Shown here in pieces: positions 46,536-55,379 of a stretch of 64,000 nt of DNA. Position numbers and translations under genes: made by a program. The notes under the pieces were generated by a model. It saw only the letters and a program-made list of their open reading frames with translations. It was not told the origin of the DNA and made no database searches. The stretch is from JALCLA01 sp965653565. Its GTDB lineage: Bacteria > Pseudomonadota > Gammaproteobacteria > Xanthomonadales > Xanthomonadaceae. The stretch lies in contig CBFHAI010000004.1 of NCBI GenBank assembly GCA_965653565.1, positions 1 to 64,000 of the forward strand, read 5' to 3'. Within the stretch, counting starts at the first letter, position 1, and each line of letters starts with the position of its first letter.

Positions 46536-48011
46536 GTGAACAGCACCATCCTGCTCAAATCCGTCGACATCCGCATCCCGGGCTACCGCATCCTGCGGCC
46601 GCTCGGCGAAGGCGGCATGGCGTCGGTGTTCCTCGCCGTGCAGGAATCGCTCGATCGCGAAGTCGCGCTCAAGATCATGGCGCCGGCGCTCGCGGCGAAT
46701 GCCGAATTCACCGAGCGCTTCATCAAGGAAGGCCGCATCACGGCCAAGCTCAGCCACGCCAACCTGGTGACGGTGTTCGACATCGGGTCGCACGGCACGG
46801 TCTATTACCTGGCCGCCGAGTTCATCCCGGGCGGCAGCCTGCGCGAACGCGTGCAGGACGGTATGAGCGTCGGCGAAGCGCTCGACGTCGCCTGCGACGT
46901 GGCGCGCGGGCTCGATTACGCGCACCAGAAAGGCTTCGTGCATCGTGACGTGAAGCCCGGCAACATCCTGTTCAAAGCCGACGGCACCGCGGTGCTGGCC
47001 GACTTCGGCATCGCCAAAGCGATGGATTCGAAATCCGGCGCGACCATGGCCGGCGCATCGATCGGCACGCCGGACTACATGAGCCCCGAACAGGCCCGCG
47101 CCGAAGCGGTCGACGGCCGCTCCGACATCTACGCGCTCGGCGCGGTGCTGTACGAAATGCTCGTCGGTCACCCGCCGTACCAGGCCGCCGATCCGTTCAC
47201 CGTGGCCCTGATGCACGTGACGCAGCCGGTGCCGGCCTTGCCGCCCGAGCACGCCTGGCTGCAACCGCTGATCGACATGACGATGGCGAAACTGCCGGCC
47301 AATCGTCCGGCGAACGGCGAGGCCTTCGTGCAGGCGGTTGAACAATTGCTCGCCGCCTCGCCGCAGGCCGCCTCGATCAGCCAGGCGCGTGCCGTCAAGA
47401 AGCGCGCCCAGGGTTCGAACCGCCTCGCCGGCTCGACCCAGCGCACCGCCGCGGTCGTGGACGGCCGTCCGGCGTGGGTGTTGCCGGTGGCCGCTGCGGT
47501 CGCGCTGGCGGTCGTCGGCGGCGGTGTGTGGCTTGCAATGCGACCGACGGCCATAGCGCCGCCCGTGGCAACGGCCATCGTCGATACGCCGACCGTCGAA
47601 CCGACCGGCACCAATCCGATCGCGATGACGGTGACGACGGATCCGCCGATCAACATCCCGACCCCGATCGACACGCCGGCCAGCGAAATCGCCAGCCTGC
47701 TGATGCAGGCCGATGCGTACCGCGACTACGGCACGACGAAAGAACCGGGCCGCCGATTGAGCTATCCACCCGGCGACAACGCCGTCGACCTCTACAAGCG
47801 CGTACTGGAAGCCGAACCCGACAACGCCGCCGCGCTGGCCGGGCTGGCATCGATCGCGGCCTATTACCTGAAATCGGCGCAGCTGATGTGCGATCGCGAG
47901 ATCTGGTCGCAGTGCCGGACGCTGGCGACCGACGGCCTGAAAGCCGAGGCCGGGAATCTGGAGTTGAAGGCGTTGGAAGAGCGGGCGGGGAAGCGGGCGT
48001 TGGGAGGCTAG
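46536..48011 (+). CDS. Transmembrane Ser/Thr protein kinase
   Basis: A 491-residue Hanks-type kinase. The glycine loop is GEGGMASVF (24-32), catalytic K46, HRDVKPGN at 136-143, DFG at 156-158 and the activation segment GTPDYMSPEQ. One membrane helix lies at about 314-336. The external part is a Pro/Thr-rich linker (340-385) and a short helical TPR-like end (AVDLYKRVLEAEPDNAAALAGLASIA). The start is GTG at 46536. It stands alone; no phosphatase or sigma gene is adjacent. Confidence 0.9.
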   Translation: MNSTILLKSVDIRIPGYRILRPLGEGGMASVFLAVQESLDREVALKIMAPALAANAEFTERFIKEGRITAKLSHANLVTVFDIGSHGTVYYLAAEFIPGGSLRERVQDGMSVGEALDVACDVARGLDYAHQKGFVHRDVKPGNILFKADGTAVLADFGIAKAMDSKSGATMAGASIGTPDYMSPEQARAEAVDGRSDIYALGAVLYEMLVGHPPYQAADPFTVALMHVTQPVPALPPEHAWLQPLIDMTMAKLPANRPANGEAFVQAVEQLLAASPQAASISQARAVKKRAQGSNRLAGSTQRTAAVVDGRPAWVLPVAAAVALAVVGGGVWLAMRPTAIAPPVATAIVDTPTVEPTGTNPIAMTVTTDPPINIPTPIDTPASEIASLLMQADAYRDYGTTKEPGRRLSYPPGDNAVDLYKRVLEAEPDNAAALAGLASIAAYYLKSAQLMCDREIWSQCRTLATDGLKAEAGNLELKALEERAGKRALGG

Positions 48012-48316
48012 GTTTTTTGTCTTTGTAACGAGTGTGTCTCGTTGATGGTCGATATTTTGTCGATAGCACTGCAACTTTCGTCTTTCCAGCCCTTCGGCAG
48101 ACTCGGAAAGGTGGCCTGCGGCTAAGCAGGAAATGGGCGACGTAAAGCGTTGGGCTTTCGCGAGTCTCCTCCCTAGTCCCGTCATTCCCGCCCTTGGACA
48201 GGTTCAAGCCAGCCTGTCCTGAGCCTGTCGAAGGGCGGGAATGACGAAGATCGAAAACACGGACTAGACGAAAACCAAACCCACTGCGCAACACGGCGCA
48301 ATCCGTGACCCCGCCC
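48012..48316. other. 305-base spacer with hairpin repeat
   Basis: No gene is supported. It contains the hairpin repeat at 48181-48245. The left part (48012-48120) is richer in A/T than its surroundings, with GTTTTTTGTCTTTG just after the kinase stop, but no clear stem precedes it. Confidence 0.6.
48181..48245. repeat. Hairpin repeat with 15-bp perfect stem
   Basis: GTCATTCCCGCCCTT (48181-48195) pairs exactly with AAGGGCGGGAATGAC (48231-48245). The middle holds CCTGTCCTGAGCCTGTCGAA, a word that recurs in part at about 29519-29528 (GAGCCTGTCGAA). The right arm matches the element at 148-174. It is a dispersed intergenic repeat. Confidence 0.8.
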
Positions 48317-48703
48317 TCACACGCCCAGCACCGCCAACTCCCGATTCAAAATCTCGGTATTCCCCAGATTCAACTCCACTAGCCGCTTCAACCTCGCAAA
48401 ACTGTCGAGATCGATCTTCTGGCAGGCGAATCCGAGATGGCCGTTGGCGATGCGCGAGAGCTCCACGCCCATGCCGATCATCACGCCGCCTTCGAGTCGC
48501 AGGTCGAGCCGGTAACGGGTGCCAAGGTCGCCGGACCAGCCGTCGGGGCGTTCCACCAGTACGCCGCGCAGCGACATGTCGATGAGGTGGGTGGACCACA
48601 TCGCGGTGCCCGAATACAGCTTCACGCTGCCCTCGATCGGGAAGCGGCTGAAACGCCGGCGTTCGTTGCCTGGGCTGTCGCTCATGACGGTGGTCCGAAT
48701 CAT
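48317..48703 (-). CDS. PilZ domain protein (c-di-GMP receptor)
   Basis: A 128-residue single PilZ domain. The two c-di-GMP-binding signatures are present: RRFSR (R16-x3-R20) and D42-x-S44-x2-G47 in IDMSLRGVLVE. I take the ATG at 48703, which overlaps the stop of the upstream membrane protein (ATGA), over an internal ATG 18 bases on. It may link c-di-GMP to motility or envelope functions; in Xanthomonas c-di-GMP acts downstream of the Rpf system, but the partner of this protein is unknown. Confidence 0.88.
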   Translation of the reverse strand: MIRTTVMSDSPGNERRRFSRFPIEGSVKLYSGTAMWSTHLIDMSLRGVLVERPDGWSGDLGTRYRLDLRLEGGVMIGMGVELSRIANGHLGFACQKIDLDSFARLKRLVELNLGNTEILNRELAVLGV

Positions 48704-49491
48704 CCGGTGCGCATCAACAGCATTTCGAGCACGTACTTACTGCCGAAGAAGGCCAGGCCCAGCAGCGTCATCGCGGCGAGCGTGAGGCGCACGGCGCGAC
48801 GTCCGCGCCAGCCATAGCGCAGGCGGCCGAACAGTAGCGCACCGAAGGTGGCCCAGGCCAGCAGCGAAAGTACCGTCTTGTGCGCCAGGTGCTGCGCGAA
48901 CAGGTTTTCGACGAACACCACGCCGGTGAGCAAGGCGAGCGTCAGCAACGCGAAACCGACCGCGATCAGCCGGAACAGCAGGCCTTCGAGCAGCGTCAGC
49001 GGCGGGAACGCGCGCAATGTGGCCGCTAGCTGGCGACGGCGCAACGCGCGCTCCTGCAGCCACAACATTATCGCCAGCAGCGCCGCCACGCTGAGCGCCG
49101 CGTAGGCCAGCAGGGCGAGGCCGGCATGCAGTTGGATCGGCCAGTCGTAGCGCGGCGCCGTCGCGCTGTGCACGCCGACTCGATACAACGCGAGCAGGGC
49201 CGCGGACAATGGGAATACGATCACGCCGAGCGCGGTGATCGGCCGGAACACGCCCAGGCCGGCGGTGAGCGCGGCAACGCCCAGGCCGACCAGCGATAGG
49301 GCGGCGAAGAAATGCAATTCGACCGCCCCGGCCGCCACGGTGCCCTGCACATGGGCCACGGCATGCAGCGCGATGGCGGCGAAGGCCGGCAGCAGCGCGC
49401 GCGTCGAGTGGCCGTGGCCATCGCTCAGGCGGCGCGCAAGCCAGCCTGCGGAGAGCAGGTAGAGCGCGGCGGCGGCGAGCACGAGGATCAT
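48700..49491 (-). CDS. CcsA/YpjD-type cytochrome c assembly membrane protein
   Basis: A 263-residue integral membrane protein with about eight hydrophobic segments. The segments LHAGLALLAYAALSVAALLAIMLWLQERALRR and FAQHLAHKTVLSLLAWATFGALLFGRLRYGWRGRRAV match the CcmC/CcsA family with its conserved histidines. Its place next to and divergent from ffh is that of E. coli ypjD. A role in heme or cytochrome handling is inferred from the family. The ATG at 49491 starts the first helix (MILVLAAAALYLLSAGWL). It overlaps the PilZ gene. Confidence 0.83.
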   Translation of the reverse strand: MILVLAAAALYLLSAGWLARRLSDGHGHSTRALLPAFAAIALHAVAHVQGTVAAGAVELHFFAALSLVGLGVAALTAGLGVFRPITALGVIVFPLSAALLALYRVGVHSATAPRYDWPIQLHAGLALLAYAALSVAALLAIMLWLQERALRRRQLAATLRAFPPLTLLEGLLFRLIAVGFALLTLALLTGVVFVENLFAQHLAHKTVLSLLAWATFGALLFGRLRYGWRGRRAVRLTLAAMTLLGLAFFGSKYVLEMLLMRTG

Positions 49492-49554
49492 CCACCCAGT
49501 TTGGCATAGCCGTAGCGCCGGGCACACGTCCCCGGACGAGCGGTCGGCGGCGCT

Positions 49555-49571
49555 GGGCTATACTTCGCGGC
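49555..49571 (+). promoter_or_regulatory. Promoter -10 region of ffh
   Basis: GGGCTATACTTCGCGGC contains a TATACT -10 (49559-49564), 33 bases before the ffh ATG. The same 17 bases occur upstream of rpsP. No convincing -35 is visible. Confidence 0.55.
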
Positions 49572-49596
49572 CCGTTTTCCGCCGCCTTTCATCGCC

Positions 49597-50985
49597 ATGT
49601 TCGAGTCCCTGAGTTCACGCCTTTCGACCACCGTGCAGCGGCTGCGCGGGCGCGGCCGGCTGACCGAGGAAAACATCCGCGAAGCCACTCGCGAAGTGCG
49701 CATCGCGCTGCTCGAAGCCGACGTCGCGCTGCCCGTGGTGCAGGCGCTGATCGAGCGCATCAAGGTGCGCGCGGTGGGCCAGGAAGTGCTGAAAAGCCTG
49801 ACCCCCGGCCAGGCCCTCATCAAGGTAGTGCGCGACGAACTGACCACGGTGATGGGCGCGGCCGCGTCCGACCTCAATCTCAACGTGCCGGCGCCGGCGA
49901 TCATCCTGATGGCCGGCCTGCAGGGCGCGGGTAAGACGACCACGGTCGGCAAGCTCGCCAAGCATCTGAAGGAACGCCGCAAGAAGAAGGTGATGGTGGT
50001 CAGCGCCGACGTCTATCGTCCGGCCGCCATCGAGCAGTTGCGCACGCTGGCCGAGCAGGTCGACGTGCTGTTCTTCCCGTCGAGCGCCGACCAGAAACCG
50101 GTCGACATCGTGCGCGCCGCGATCGCCGACGCCAAGAAATCCTATGCCGACGTGCTGATCGTCGACACCGCCGGCCGCCTCGCCATCGACGAGGCGATGA
50201 TGGCCGAGATCAAGGCGCTGCACGCCGCGGTCTCGCCCACCGAAACGCTGTTCGTGGTCGATGCGATGACCGGCCAGGACGCCGCCAACACCGCGAAAGC
50301 CTTCTCCGAAGCGCTGCCGCTCACCGGCGTGGTGCTCACCAAGACCGACGGCGACGCCCGCGGCGGCGCCGCGCTGTCGGTGCGCTACATCACCGGCAAG
50401 CCGATCAAATTCATCGGCGTCGGCGAAAAGCCCGACGGCCTCGACGTGTTCCACCCCGACCGCATCGCCAGCCGCATCCTCGACATGGGCGACGTGCTGT
50501 CGCTGGTCGAGCAGGTCGAGCAGCAGGTCGACAAGGACAAGGCGCAGAAGCTCGCCGAGAAGGTCGCCAAGGGCAAGAAGTTCGACCTCAACGACATGCG
50601 CGACCAGCTCGAGCAGATGCAGAACATGGGCGGCATCCACAGCCTGATGGAGAAGCTGCCGGGCGTGGGCCAGATTTCCGACAAGGTGAAGAGCCAGGTC
50701 ACCGGTAAGGAAGTGCCGCGCATGATCGCGATCATCGGGTCGATGACGAAGAAGGAGCGCCGTTATCCGGCGCTGCTCAACGGCTCGCGCCGCGCCCGCG
50801 TGGCGAGGGGCTCGGGCACCACGCCGGCCGACGTCAACAAGCTGCTCAAGCAGTTCCAGCAGATGGAAAAGATGATGTCCAAGCTGGCCGGCGGCGGCAT
50901 GAAAGGCCTGATGCGCAGCATGAAAGGCATGATGGGCGGCCGCGGCCCCGGCGGCATGGGCGGCGGCATGTCGCCGTTCGGCTGA
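49597..50985 (+). CDS. ffh: Signal recognition particle GTPase Ffh
   Basis: A 462-residue SRP54 protein that carries ribosomes making membrane proteins to FtsY. An N-terminal helical domain is followed by the GTPase domain with GLQGAGKTTTVGKLA, DTAGRLAIDEAMM and TKTDGDARGGAAL. The Met-rich M domain (from about 325) ends in GGGMKGLMRSMKGMMGG and a Gly-rich tail; it binds 4.5S RNA and signal peptides. Confidence 0.97.
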   Translation: MFESLSSRLSTTVQRLRGRGRLTEENIREATREVRIALLEADVALPVVQALIERIKVRAVGQEVLKSLTPGQALIKVVRDELTTVMGAAASDLNLNVPAPAIILMAGLQGAGKTTTVGKLAKHLKERRKKKVMVVSADVYRPAAIEQLRTLAEQVDVLFFPSSADQKPVDIVRAAIADAKKSYADVLIVDTAGRLAIDEAMMAEIKALHAAVSPTETLFVVDAMTGQDAANTAKAFSEALPLTGVVLTKTDGDARGGAALSVRYITGKPIKFIGVGEKPDGLDVFHPDRIASRILDMGDVLSLVEQVEQQVDKDKAQKLAEKVAKGKKFDLNDMRDQLEQMQNMGGIHSLMEKLPGVGQISDKVKSQVTGKEVPRMIAIIGSMTKKERRYPALLNGSRRARVARGSGTTPADVNKLLKQFQQMEKMMSKLAGGGMKGLMRSMKGMMGGRGPGGMGGGMSPFG

Positions 50986-51052
50986 GGCCGGCTGCCTTCT
51001 TCCCGGGCCGCGCGCTCGCGCGATAACCGCGGATTCCCTTCGCCGCCGAGTC

Positions 51053-51069
51053 GGGCTATACTTCGCGGC
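51053..51069 (+). promoter_or_regulatory. Promoter -10 region of rpsP operon
   Basis: GGGCTATACTTCGCGGC is identical to the ffh upstream sequence. TATACT is at 51057-51062, with a weak TTCCCT 17 bases upstream (51034-51039). It would start the rpsP-rimM-trmD transcript. Confidence 0.6.
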
Positions 51070-51128
51070 TCTCCGCGCCGGAACACCCGTCGCGTCCGGC
51101 CAACAAGCACCAAAGAGCAAGCATACCC

Positions 51129-51389
51129 ATGGTCAAGATCCGTCTGACCCGCGGCGGCGCCAAGAAGCGCCCCTTCTACCACATCGTCGTCACCGATCAG
51201 CGCAACAAGCGCGACGGTCGCGCCATCGAGCGCCTGGGTTTCTACAACCCGATCGCGCAGGGCAACGAGCCCAAGCTGCAGCTCGATACCGGCCGCGTCC
51301 AGCATTGGATGGGGCAGGGCGCGCAGATGACCGACAAGGTCCGCTCGCTGTACAAGCAGGCGGGCAGCGCGGCTCCGGCCGCCGCTTAA
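51129..51389 (+). CDS. rpsP: 30S ribosomal protein S16
   Basis: An 86-residue ribosomal protein with the S16 pattern VKIRLTRGGAKKRPFYHIVVTDQRNKRDGRAIERLGFYNP, used early in 30S assembly. It is the first gene of the conserved rpsP-rimM-trmD-rplS cluster. Confidence 0.97.
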   Translation: MVKIRLTRGGAKKRPFYHIVVTDQRNKRDGRAIERLGFYNPIAQGNEPKLQLDTGRVQHWMGQGAQMTDKVRSLYKQAGSAAPAAA

Positions 51390-51411
51390 CGCCCGCGGCG
51401 GATAGCAGGGC

Positions 51412-51924
51412 ATGGCCGGCGACAGCCGCGTCCTGCTGGGCAAGATCGTCGGCGTGTTCGGGGTGCGCGGCTGGTTGAAGCTGCAATCCCACACCGAACC
51501 CCGCGACGCACTGTTCGATTACCTGCCCTGGACCCTGCGCACGCGCGGGGTCGATCGCGAAATCACGCAGATCGAAGGCCGCCCGCAAGGACGCGGCCTG
51601 GTGGCGCATCTGGAAGGTATCGACACGCGCGAAGCCGCCGAAACGCTCGTCGGCAGTGAAATCTTCGTCGAGCGCAGCGCGCTGCCGAAGCCGAAAAAAC
51701 GCGGCGAATACTACTGGATCGATCTTGAAGGCCTGGCGGTGCAAACCGTCGAGGGCCAGCATCTCGGCCAGGTGTCGCATCTGTTCAATACCGGCGCCAA
51801 CGACGTGCTGGTGGTGAAGCACGAAGCGCACGAGCGGCTGATTCCCTTCATCCACGACGATGTGATCAAGAGCGTCGATCTCGACGCGAAGTTGATCGTG
51901 GTCGACTGGGATCCGGATTTCTGA
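51412..51924 (+). CDS. rimM: Ribosome maturation factor RimM
   Basis: A 170-residue 16S rRNA processing factor that binds S19 during 30S head assembly. The N-terminal RimM domain has LGKIVGVFGVRGWLKL; the C-terminal PRC-barrel has YYWIDLEGLAVQTVEG and LIPFIHDDVIKSVDLDAKLIVVDW. It lies 22 bases after rpsP. Confidence 0.95.
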   Translation: MAGDSRVLLGKIVGVFGVRGWLKLQSHTEPRDALFDYLPWTLRTRGVDREITQIEGRPQGRGLVAHLEGIDTREAAETLVGSEIFVERSALPKPKKRGEYYWIDLEGLAVQTVEGQHLGQVSHLFNTGANDVLVVKHEAHERLIPFIHDDVIKSVDLDAKLIVVDWDPDF

Positions 51925-52015
51925 CCGTTTCGCCGCGCTTGCGCAGGACGCGCGTGCGTAGAATCCGCGGCATTCGCAAAACCCTTTCGCCGGCACCGGA
52001 ATCCGATCGCCCCCG

Positions 52016-52771
52016 ATGCGCATCGATGTCCTCACATTGTTCCCGGAATTCATCCGCGCCAGCGCCGAGCTGGGCGTGATCGGGCGCGCGCAGCAGCGCG
52101 GACTGTTGCAGGTCGAGTGCTGGAATCCGCGCGATTTCGCGCAAGGAAATTATCGCCGCGTCGACGAACGGCCGTTCGGCGGCGGGCCGGGCATGGTGAT
52201 GCTGATCGAGCCGCTGCGCGCCGCGCTGAAGGCGGCGCGCGAGGCCGCGGCGGCGCCGGCGCGAACGATCTATCTGAGTCCGCAGGGTCCGCGCCTCACA
52301 CAGGCCAAGGTGCGCGAACTGGCCGCGCTGCCGCGCGCGATCCTGCTGTGCGGCCGCTACGAAGGCGTCGACGAGCGTTTTCTCGCGCGCGCGATCGACG
52401 AGGAAGTCTCGATCGGCGATTACGTGCTTTCCGGCGGCGAACTCGGCGCCGCGGTGCTGATCGACGCCATCGGCCGCCTGCAGGAAGGCGCGCTCAACGA
52501 TGCGCAAAGCGCCGCGCAGGATTCCTTCGAGGACGGCCTGCTCGACTGCCCGCACTACACCCGCCCGGAAACCGACGGCTTCGACACGGTGCCGGCGGTG
52601 CTGTTGTCCGGCGATCACGCCGCGATCCGCCGCTGGCGCCGCCAGCAATCGCTCGGCCGCACCTGGTTGCGGCGGCCGGACCTGCTGGCCCGGCTCGATC
52701 TGGACAAGAAGGACCGGGCTCTGCTGGAGGCCTTCATCGCCGACTGGCGCCGGTCGAATCCGGGCGCCTGA
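52016..52771 (+). CDS. trmD: tRNA (guanine-37-N1) methyltransferase
   Basis: A 251-residue SPOUT-fold enzyme that methylates G37 of tRNAs reading CNN codons, preventing +1 frameshifts. It has MRIDVLTLFPEFI at the N-terminus, PFGGGPGMVML, then the knot motifs CGRYEGVDERFL and SIGDYVLSGGELGA, and the C-terminal RPDLLARLDLDKKDRALLEAF. Confidence 0.97.
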   Translation: MRIDVLTLFPEFIRASAELGVIGRAQQRGLLQVECWNPRDFAQGNYRRVDERPFGGGPGMVMLIEPLRAALKAAREAAAAPARTIYLSPQGPRLTQAKVRELAALPRAILLCGRYEGVDERFLARAIDEEVSIGDYVLSGGELGAAVLIDAIGRLQEGALNDAQSAAQDSFEDGLLDCPHYTRPETDGFDTVPAVLLSGDHAAIRRWRRQQSLGRTWLRRPDLLARLDLDKKDRALLEAFIADWRRSNPGA

Positions 52772-52775
52772 GGGC

Positions 52776-52805
52776 TTCACTTGCGGCGCTCCGGGAGGCT
52801 ATAAT
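52776..52805 (+). promoter_or_regulatory. Promoter of rplS
   Basis: A perfect TATAAT (52800-52805) lies 18 bases after TTCACT (52776-52781). The predicted leader is about 110 bases and contains a GTCCCGC/GCGGGAC hairpin (52842-52858) preceded by T-runs, possibly an L19 leader structure. It lets rplS be expressed apart from trmD. Confidence 0.65.
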
Positions 52806-52921
52806 GCTGGGCTTCTTAGTTTTTACCGTTCGAGTTTTTCCGTCCCGCCACGCGGGACGCCATGCACGGATCCACCGGGCCTCTGGCACGCACTCCAAAC
52901 AACTATCAAAGGCGTGAACCC

Positions 52922-53287
52922 ATGAACAAGCTTCTGCAGGAATTCGAAGCCGAACAGATGCAGCGCAAGCTGCCGGATTTCGGCCCGGGCGACACCGTCG
53001 TCGTCAATGTGAAGGTGAAGGAAGGCAATCGCGAGCGCGTCCAGGCCTATGAAGGCGTGGTGATCGCCAAGCGCAACCGCGGCCTGAACTCGGCCTTCAC
53101 CGTGCGCAAGATTTCGCACGGCACGGGCGTCGAGCGCGTGTTCCAGTCGTTCTCGCCGGCCATCGATTCGGTGACGGTGAAGCGTCGCGGCAAAGTGCGC
53201 GCCGCCAAGCTCTACTACCTGCGCGGACTCGAGGGCAAGGCTGCCCGCATCAAGGAAGATCTGGGCGCCGCCCGTTCGGCCGACTGA
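52922..53287 (+). CDS. rplS: 50S ribosomal protein L19
   Basis: A 121-residue ribosomal protein at the subunit interface, with the family pattern FGPGDTVVVNVKVKEGNRERVQAYEGVVIAKRNRGLNSAFTVRKIS and the ending KLYYLRGLEGKAARIKE. The ATG at 52922 was chosen; an upstream in-frame start would add about 20 residues from the leader. Confidence 0.97.
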   Translation: MNKLLQEFEAEQMQRKLPDFGPGDTVVVNVKVKEGNRERVQAYEGVVIAKRNRGLNSAFTVRKISHGTGVERVFQSFSPAIDSVTVKRRGKVRAAKLYYLRGLEGKAARIKEDLGAARSAD

Positions 53288-53305
53288 TCGTCCCAAGCTT
53301 CGCGC

Positions 53306-53336
53306 ACGACGGCCGCTTATGCGGCCGTCGTCGTTT
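53306..53336 (+). terminator. Terminator after rplS
   Basis: ACGACGGCCGC (53306-53316) pairs with GCGGCCGTCGT (53321-53331) over TTAT. Only a short CGTTT follows, so termination may be partial. Confidence 0.7.
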
Positions 53337-53342
53337 CCGGGG

Positions 53343-53370
53343 CTTGAAAACAAGCGCGCCGCGCCTATTT
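53343..53370 (+). promoter_or_regulatory. Sigma-32 heat-shock promoter of htpG
   Basis: CTTGAAA (53343-53349) is a perfect heat-shock -35. After 14 bases CCTATTT (53364-53370) matches the CCCATNT-type -10 well. The htpG ATG follows 33 bases downstream. Confidence 0.75.
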
Positions 53371-53402
53371 CGGCGCCAGCAAACTTATCAACGAGGTGCC
53401 TC

Positions 53403-55280
53403 ATGTCCGCCACCGCCGAATCCTTCGAATTCCAGGCCGAAGTGCAGCAAGTGCTGCGCCTGGTGATCCATTCGCTGTATTCCAACAAGGACATCTTCCT
53501 GCGCGAACTGATCTCGAATGCGTCGGACGCCTGCGACAAACTGCGTTTCGAAGCGCTGCAGGACGCCACGCTGCTCGGCGACAAATCCGAGTTGCACATC
53601 GATCTTTCGTGGGACAAGGACGCGCGCACGCTCACCTTGCGCGACACCGGCGTCGGCATGAGCCGCGCCGAACTGATCGACAACCTCGGTACCATCGCGC
53701 GCTCGGGCACCAAGCAATTCCTCGAAGCATTGAGCGCCGGCCAGAAAGCCGATGCGCAATTGATCGGCCAGTTCGGCGTCGGTTTCTACTCGGCCTTCAT
53801 CGTGGCCGACCGCGTCACCGTCACCAGCCGCCGCGCGGGCAGCGACGAGGCATGGACCTGGGCGTCGGCGGGCGATGGCCGCTACACGCTCGAACCGGCA
53901 CAGAAGCCCGATCGCGGCACCGAGATCGTGCTGCACTTGAAGGCCGACGAAGACGAATATCTCGACGGCTGGAAGCTGCGCTCGCTGGTGCGCATGTATT
54001 CGGACCACATCGGTTTCCCGATCCGCCTGCCCGTGGAAAAAGACGGCAAGCCGACCGACGAATTCAAAACGGTGAACCAGGCCGCCGCGTTGTGGACGCG
54101 CCCGAAGTCGGAGATCACCGACGAGGAATACCAGGCTTTCTACAAACACGTCAGCCACGATTTCAGCGACGCCGCGGCATGGACCCACAATCGCGTCGAA
54201 GGCAATCAGAACTTCAGCTCGCTGCTGTTCCTGCCGGCCAAGGCGCCCTTCGATTTCCAGCACAGCCGCGACGAACGCCGTGGCCTGAAGCTCTACATCA
54301 AACGCGTCTTCATCATGGACGCGGCCGAGCAGATGCTGCCGAACTACCTGCGCTTCGTGCGCGGCGTGGTCGATTCGGATGATCTGCCGCTCAATGTCAG
54401 CCGCGAGTTGCTGCAGAACAATCGCCAGATCGAAAAGCTCAAATCCGCACTGACCAAGCGCGTGCTCGACCTGCTCGAAAAGCTCGCGCGCGATGAAAGC
54501 GAGAAATTCCTCGTGCTCTGGCGCGAATTCGGCGCCGTGCTCAAGGAAGGCCTGGCCGAAGACACCGCCAACCGCGATCGCATCGCCAAGCTGCTTCGCT
54601 TCGCCAGCACGCGCAGCGCCGATGCCGACACGCTCGTTTCGCTCGACGACTACGTCGCGCGCATGAAGCCCGGCCAGGACGCGATCTACTACCTCACCGC
54701 CGACGGCTGGAACGCCGCGCGCAACAGCCCGCAACTCGAAGCACTGCGCGCACGCGATATCGAGGTGCTGTTGCTGCACGAACGCATCGACGAATGGATG
54801 ATCGGCTACCTGCACGAATTCGCCGGCAAGAAGCTGCAGCACGTCGCGAAGGGTGAGTTGTCGCTCGACGACGTGGCCGAATCGGCCGACGACAAGGCGG
54901 CGCGCGAAGCGCAGGCGAAGGCGGCCGAAGGCGTCGTCGCCAAGCTCAAGACCGCGCTCGGCGACAAGGTGAAGGACGTGCGCGTGTCGCGCCGCCTCAC
55001 CGATTCGCCGTCCTGCCTGGTGCTCGACGAGTACGACATGGCACTGCACATGCAGCGGCTGATGAAGGCCGCCGGCCACGATGTACCGGTGGCGGCGCCG
55101 GTGCTGGAGATCAATCCGTCGCATCCGCTGCTGTCGCGCTTCGAGAACGAAGCCGACGCAACGCGGGCGAACGATCTGGCCGTGCTGCTGTTCGAACAGG
55201 CGCAACTCGCCGAGGGCGCCGCGCTCGACGATCCGGCCGGCTTCGTCAAACGCATGAACGCGCTGTTGCTCGACAGGTAG
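53403..55280 (+). CDS. htpG: Chaperone HtpG (Hsp90)
   Basis: A 625-residue bacterial Hsp90. The N-terminal ATPase motifs are ELISNASDACDKLRF, DTGVGMSRAEL, SGTKQF and GQFGVGFYSAFIV. The middle domain has SSLLFLPAKAPFDFQ and LNVSRELLQNNRQI, and the C-terminal dimerisation part follows. Length is typical (624 in E. coli). A sigma-32 promoter stands immediately upstream. Confidence 0.97.
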   Translation: MSATAESFEFQAEVQQVLRLVIHSLYSNKDIFLRELISNASDACDKLRFEALQDATLLGDKSELHIDLSWDKDARTLTLRDTGVGMSRAELIDNLGTIARSGTKQFLEALSAGQKADAQLIGQFGVGFYSAFIVADRVTVTSRRAGSDEAWTWASAGDGRYTLEPAQKPDRGTEIVLHLKADEDEYLDGWKLRSLVRMYSDHIGFPIRLPVEKDGKPTDEFKTVNQAAALWTRPKSEITDEEYQAFYKHVSHDFSDAAAWTHNRVEGNQNFSSLLFLPAKAPFDFQHSRDERRGLKLYIKRVFIMDAAEQMLPNYLRFVRGVVDSDDLPLNVSRELLQNNRQIEKLKSALTKRVLDLLEKLARDESEKFLVLWREFGAVLKEGLAEDTANRDRIAKLLRFASTRSADADTLVSLDDYVARMKPGQDAIYYLTADGWNAARNSPQLEALRARDIEVLLLHERIDEWMIGYLHEFAGKKLQHVAKGELSLDDVAESADDKAAREAQAKAAEGVVAKLKTALGDKVKDVRVSRRLTDSPSCLVLDEYDMALHMQRLMKAAGHDVPVAAPVLEINPSHPLLSRFENEADATRANDLAVLLFEQAQLAEGAALDDPAGFVKRMNALLLDR

Positions 55281-55297
55281 CGGCCTTCGGCTGCAAC

Positions 55298-55329
55298 ACG
55301 AAAAGGGCCGCAAACGCGGCTCTTTTCGT
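55298..55329. terminator. Terminator after htpG
   Basis: ACGAAAAGGGCCGC (55298-55311) pairs with GCGGCTCTTTTCGT (55316-55329) with one G-T pair. The A- and T-runs are inside the stem, so it may work for both strands. Confidence 0.8.
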
Positions 55330-55379
55330 TCATCGGCAGACTATCCCGTCGGCCGAAGCGCCGACGAAACCCGCCGATA

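Noticed and set aside
44043..48185. Minus-strand open frame of about 1380 codons
   Set aside because: It runs antisense across rnhA, dnaQ, the cytochrome, the palindrome and the kinase gene; all of these are well supported on the plus strand.
53388..55313. Minus-strand open frame opposite htpG
   Set aside because: Shadow of the HtpG gene; composition is typical of antisense frames and there is no domain.
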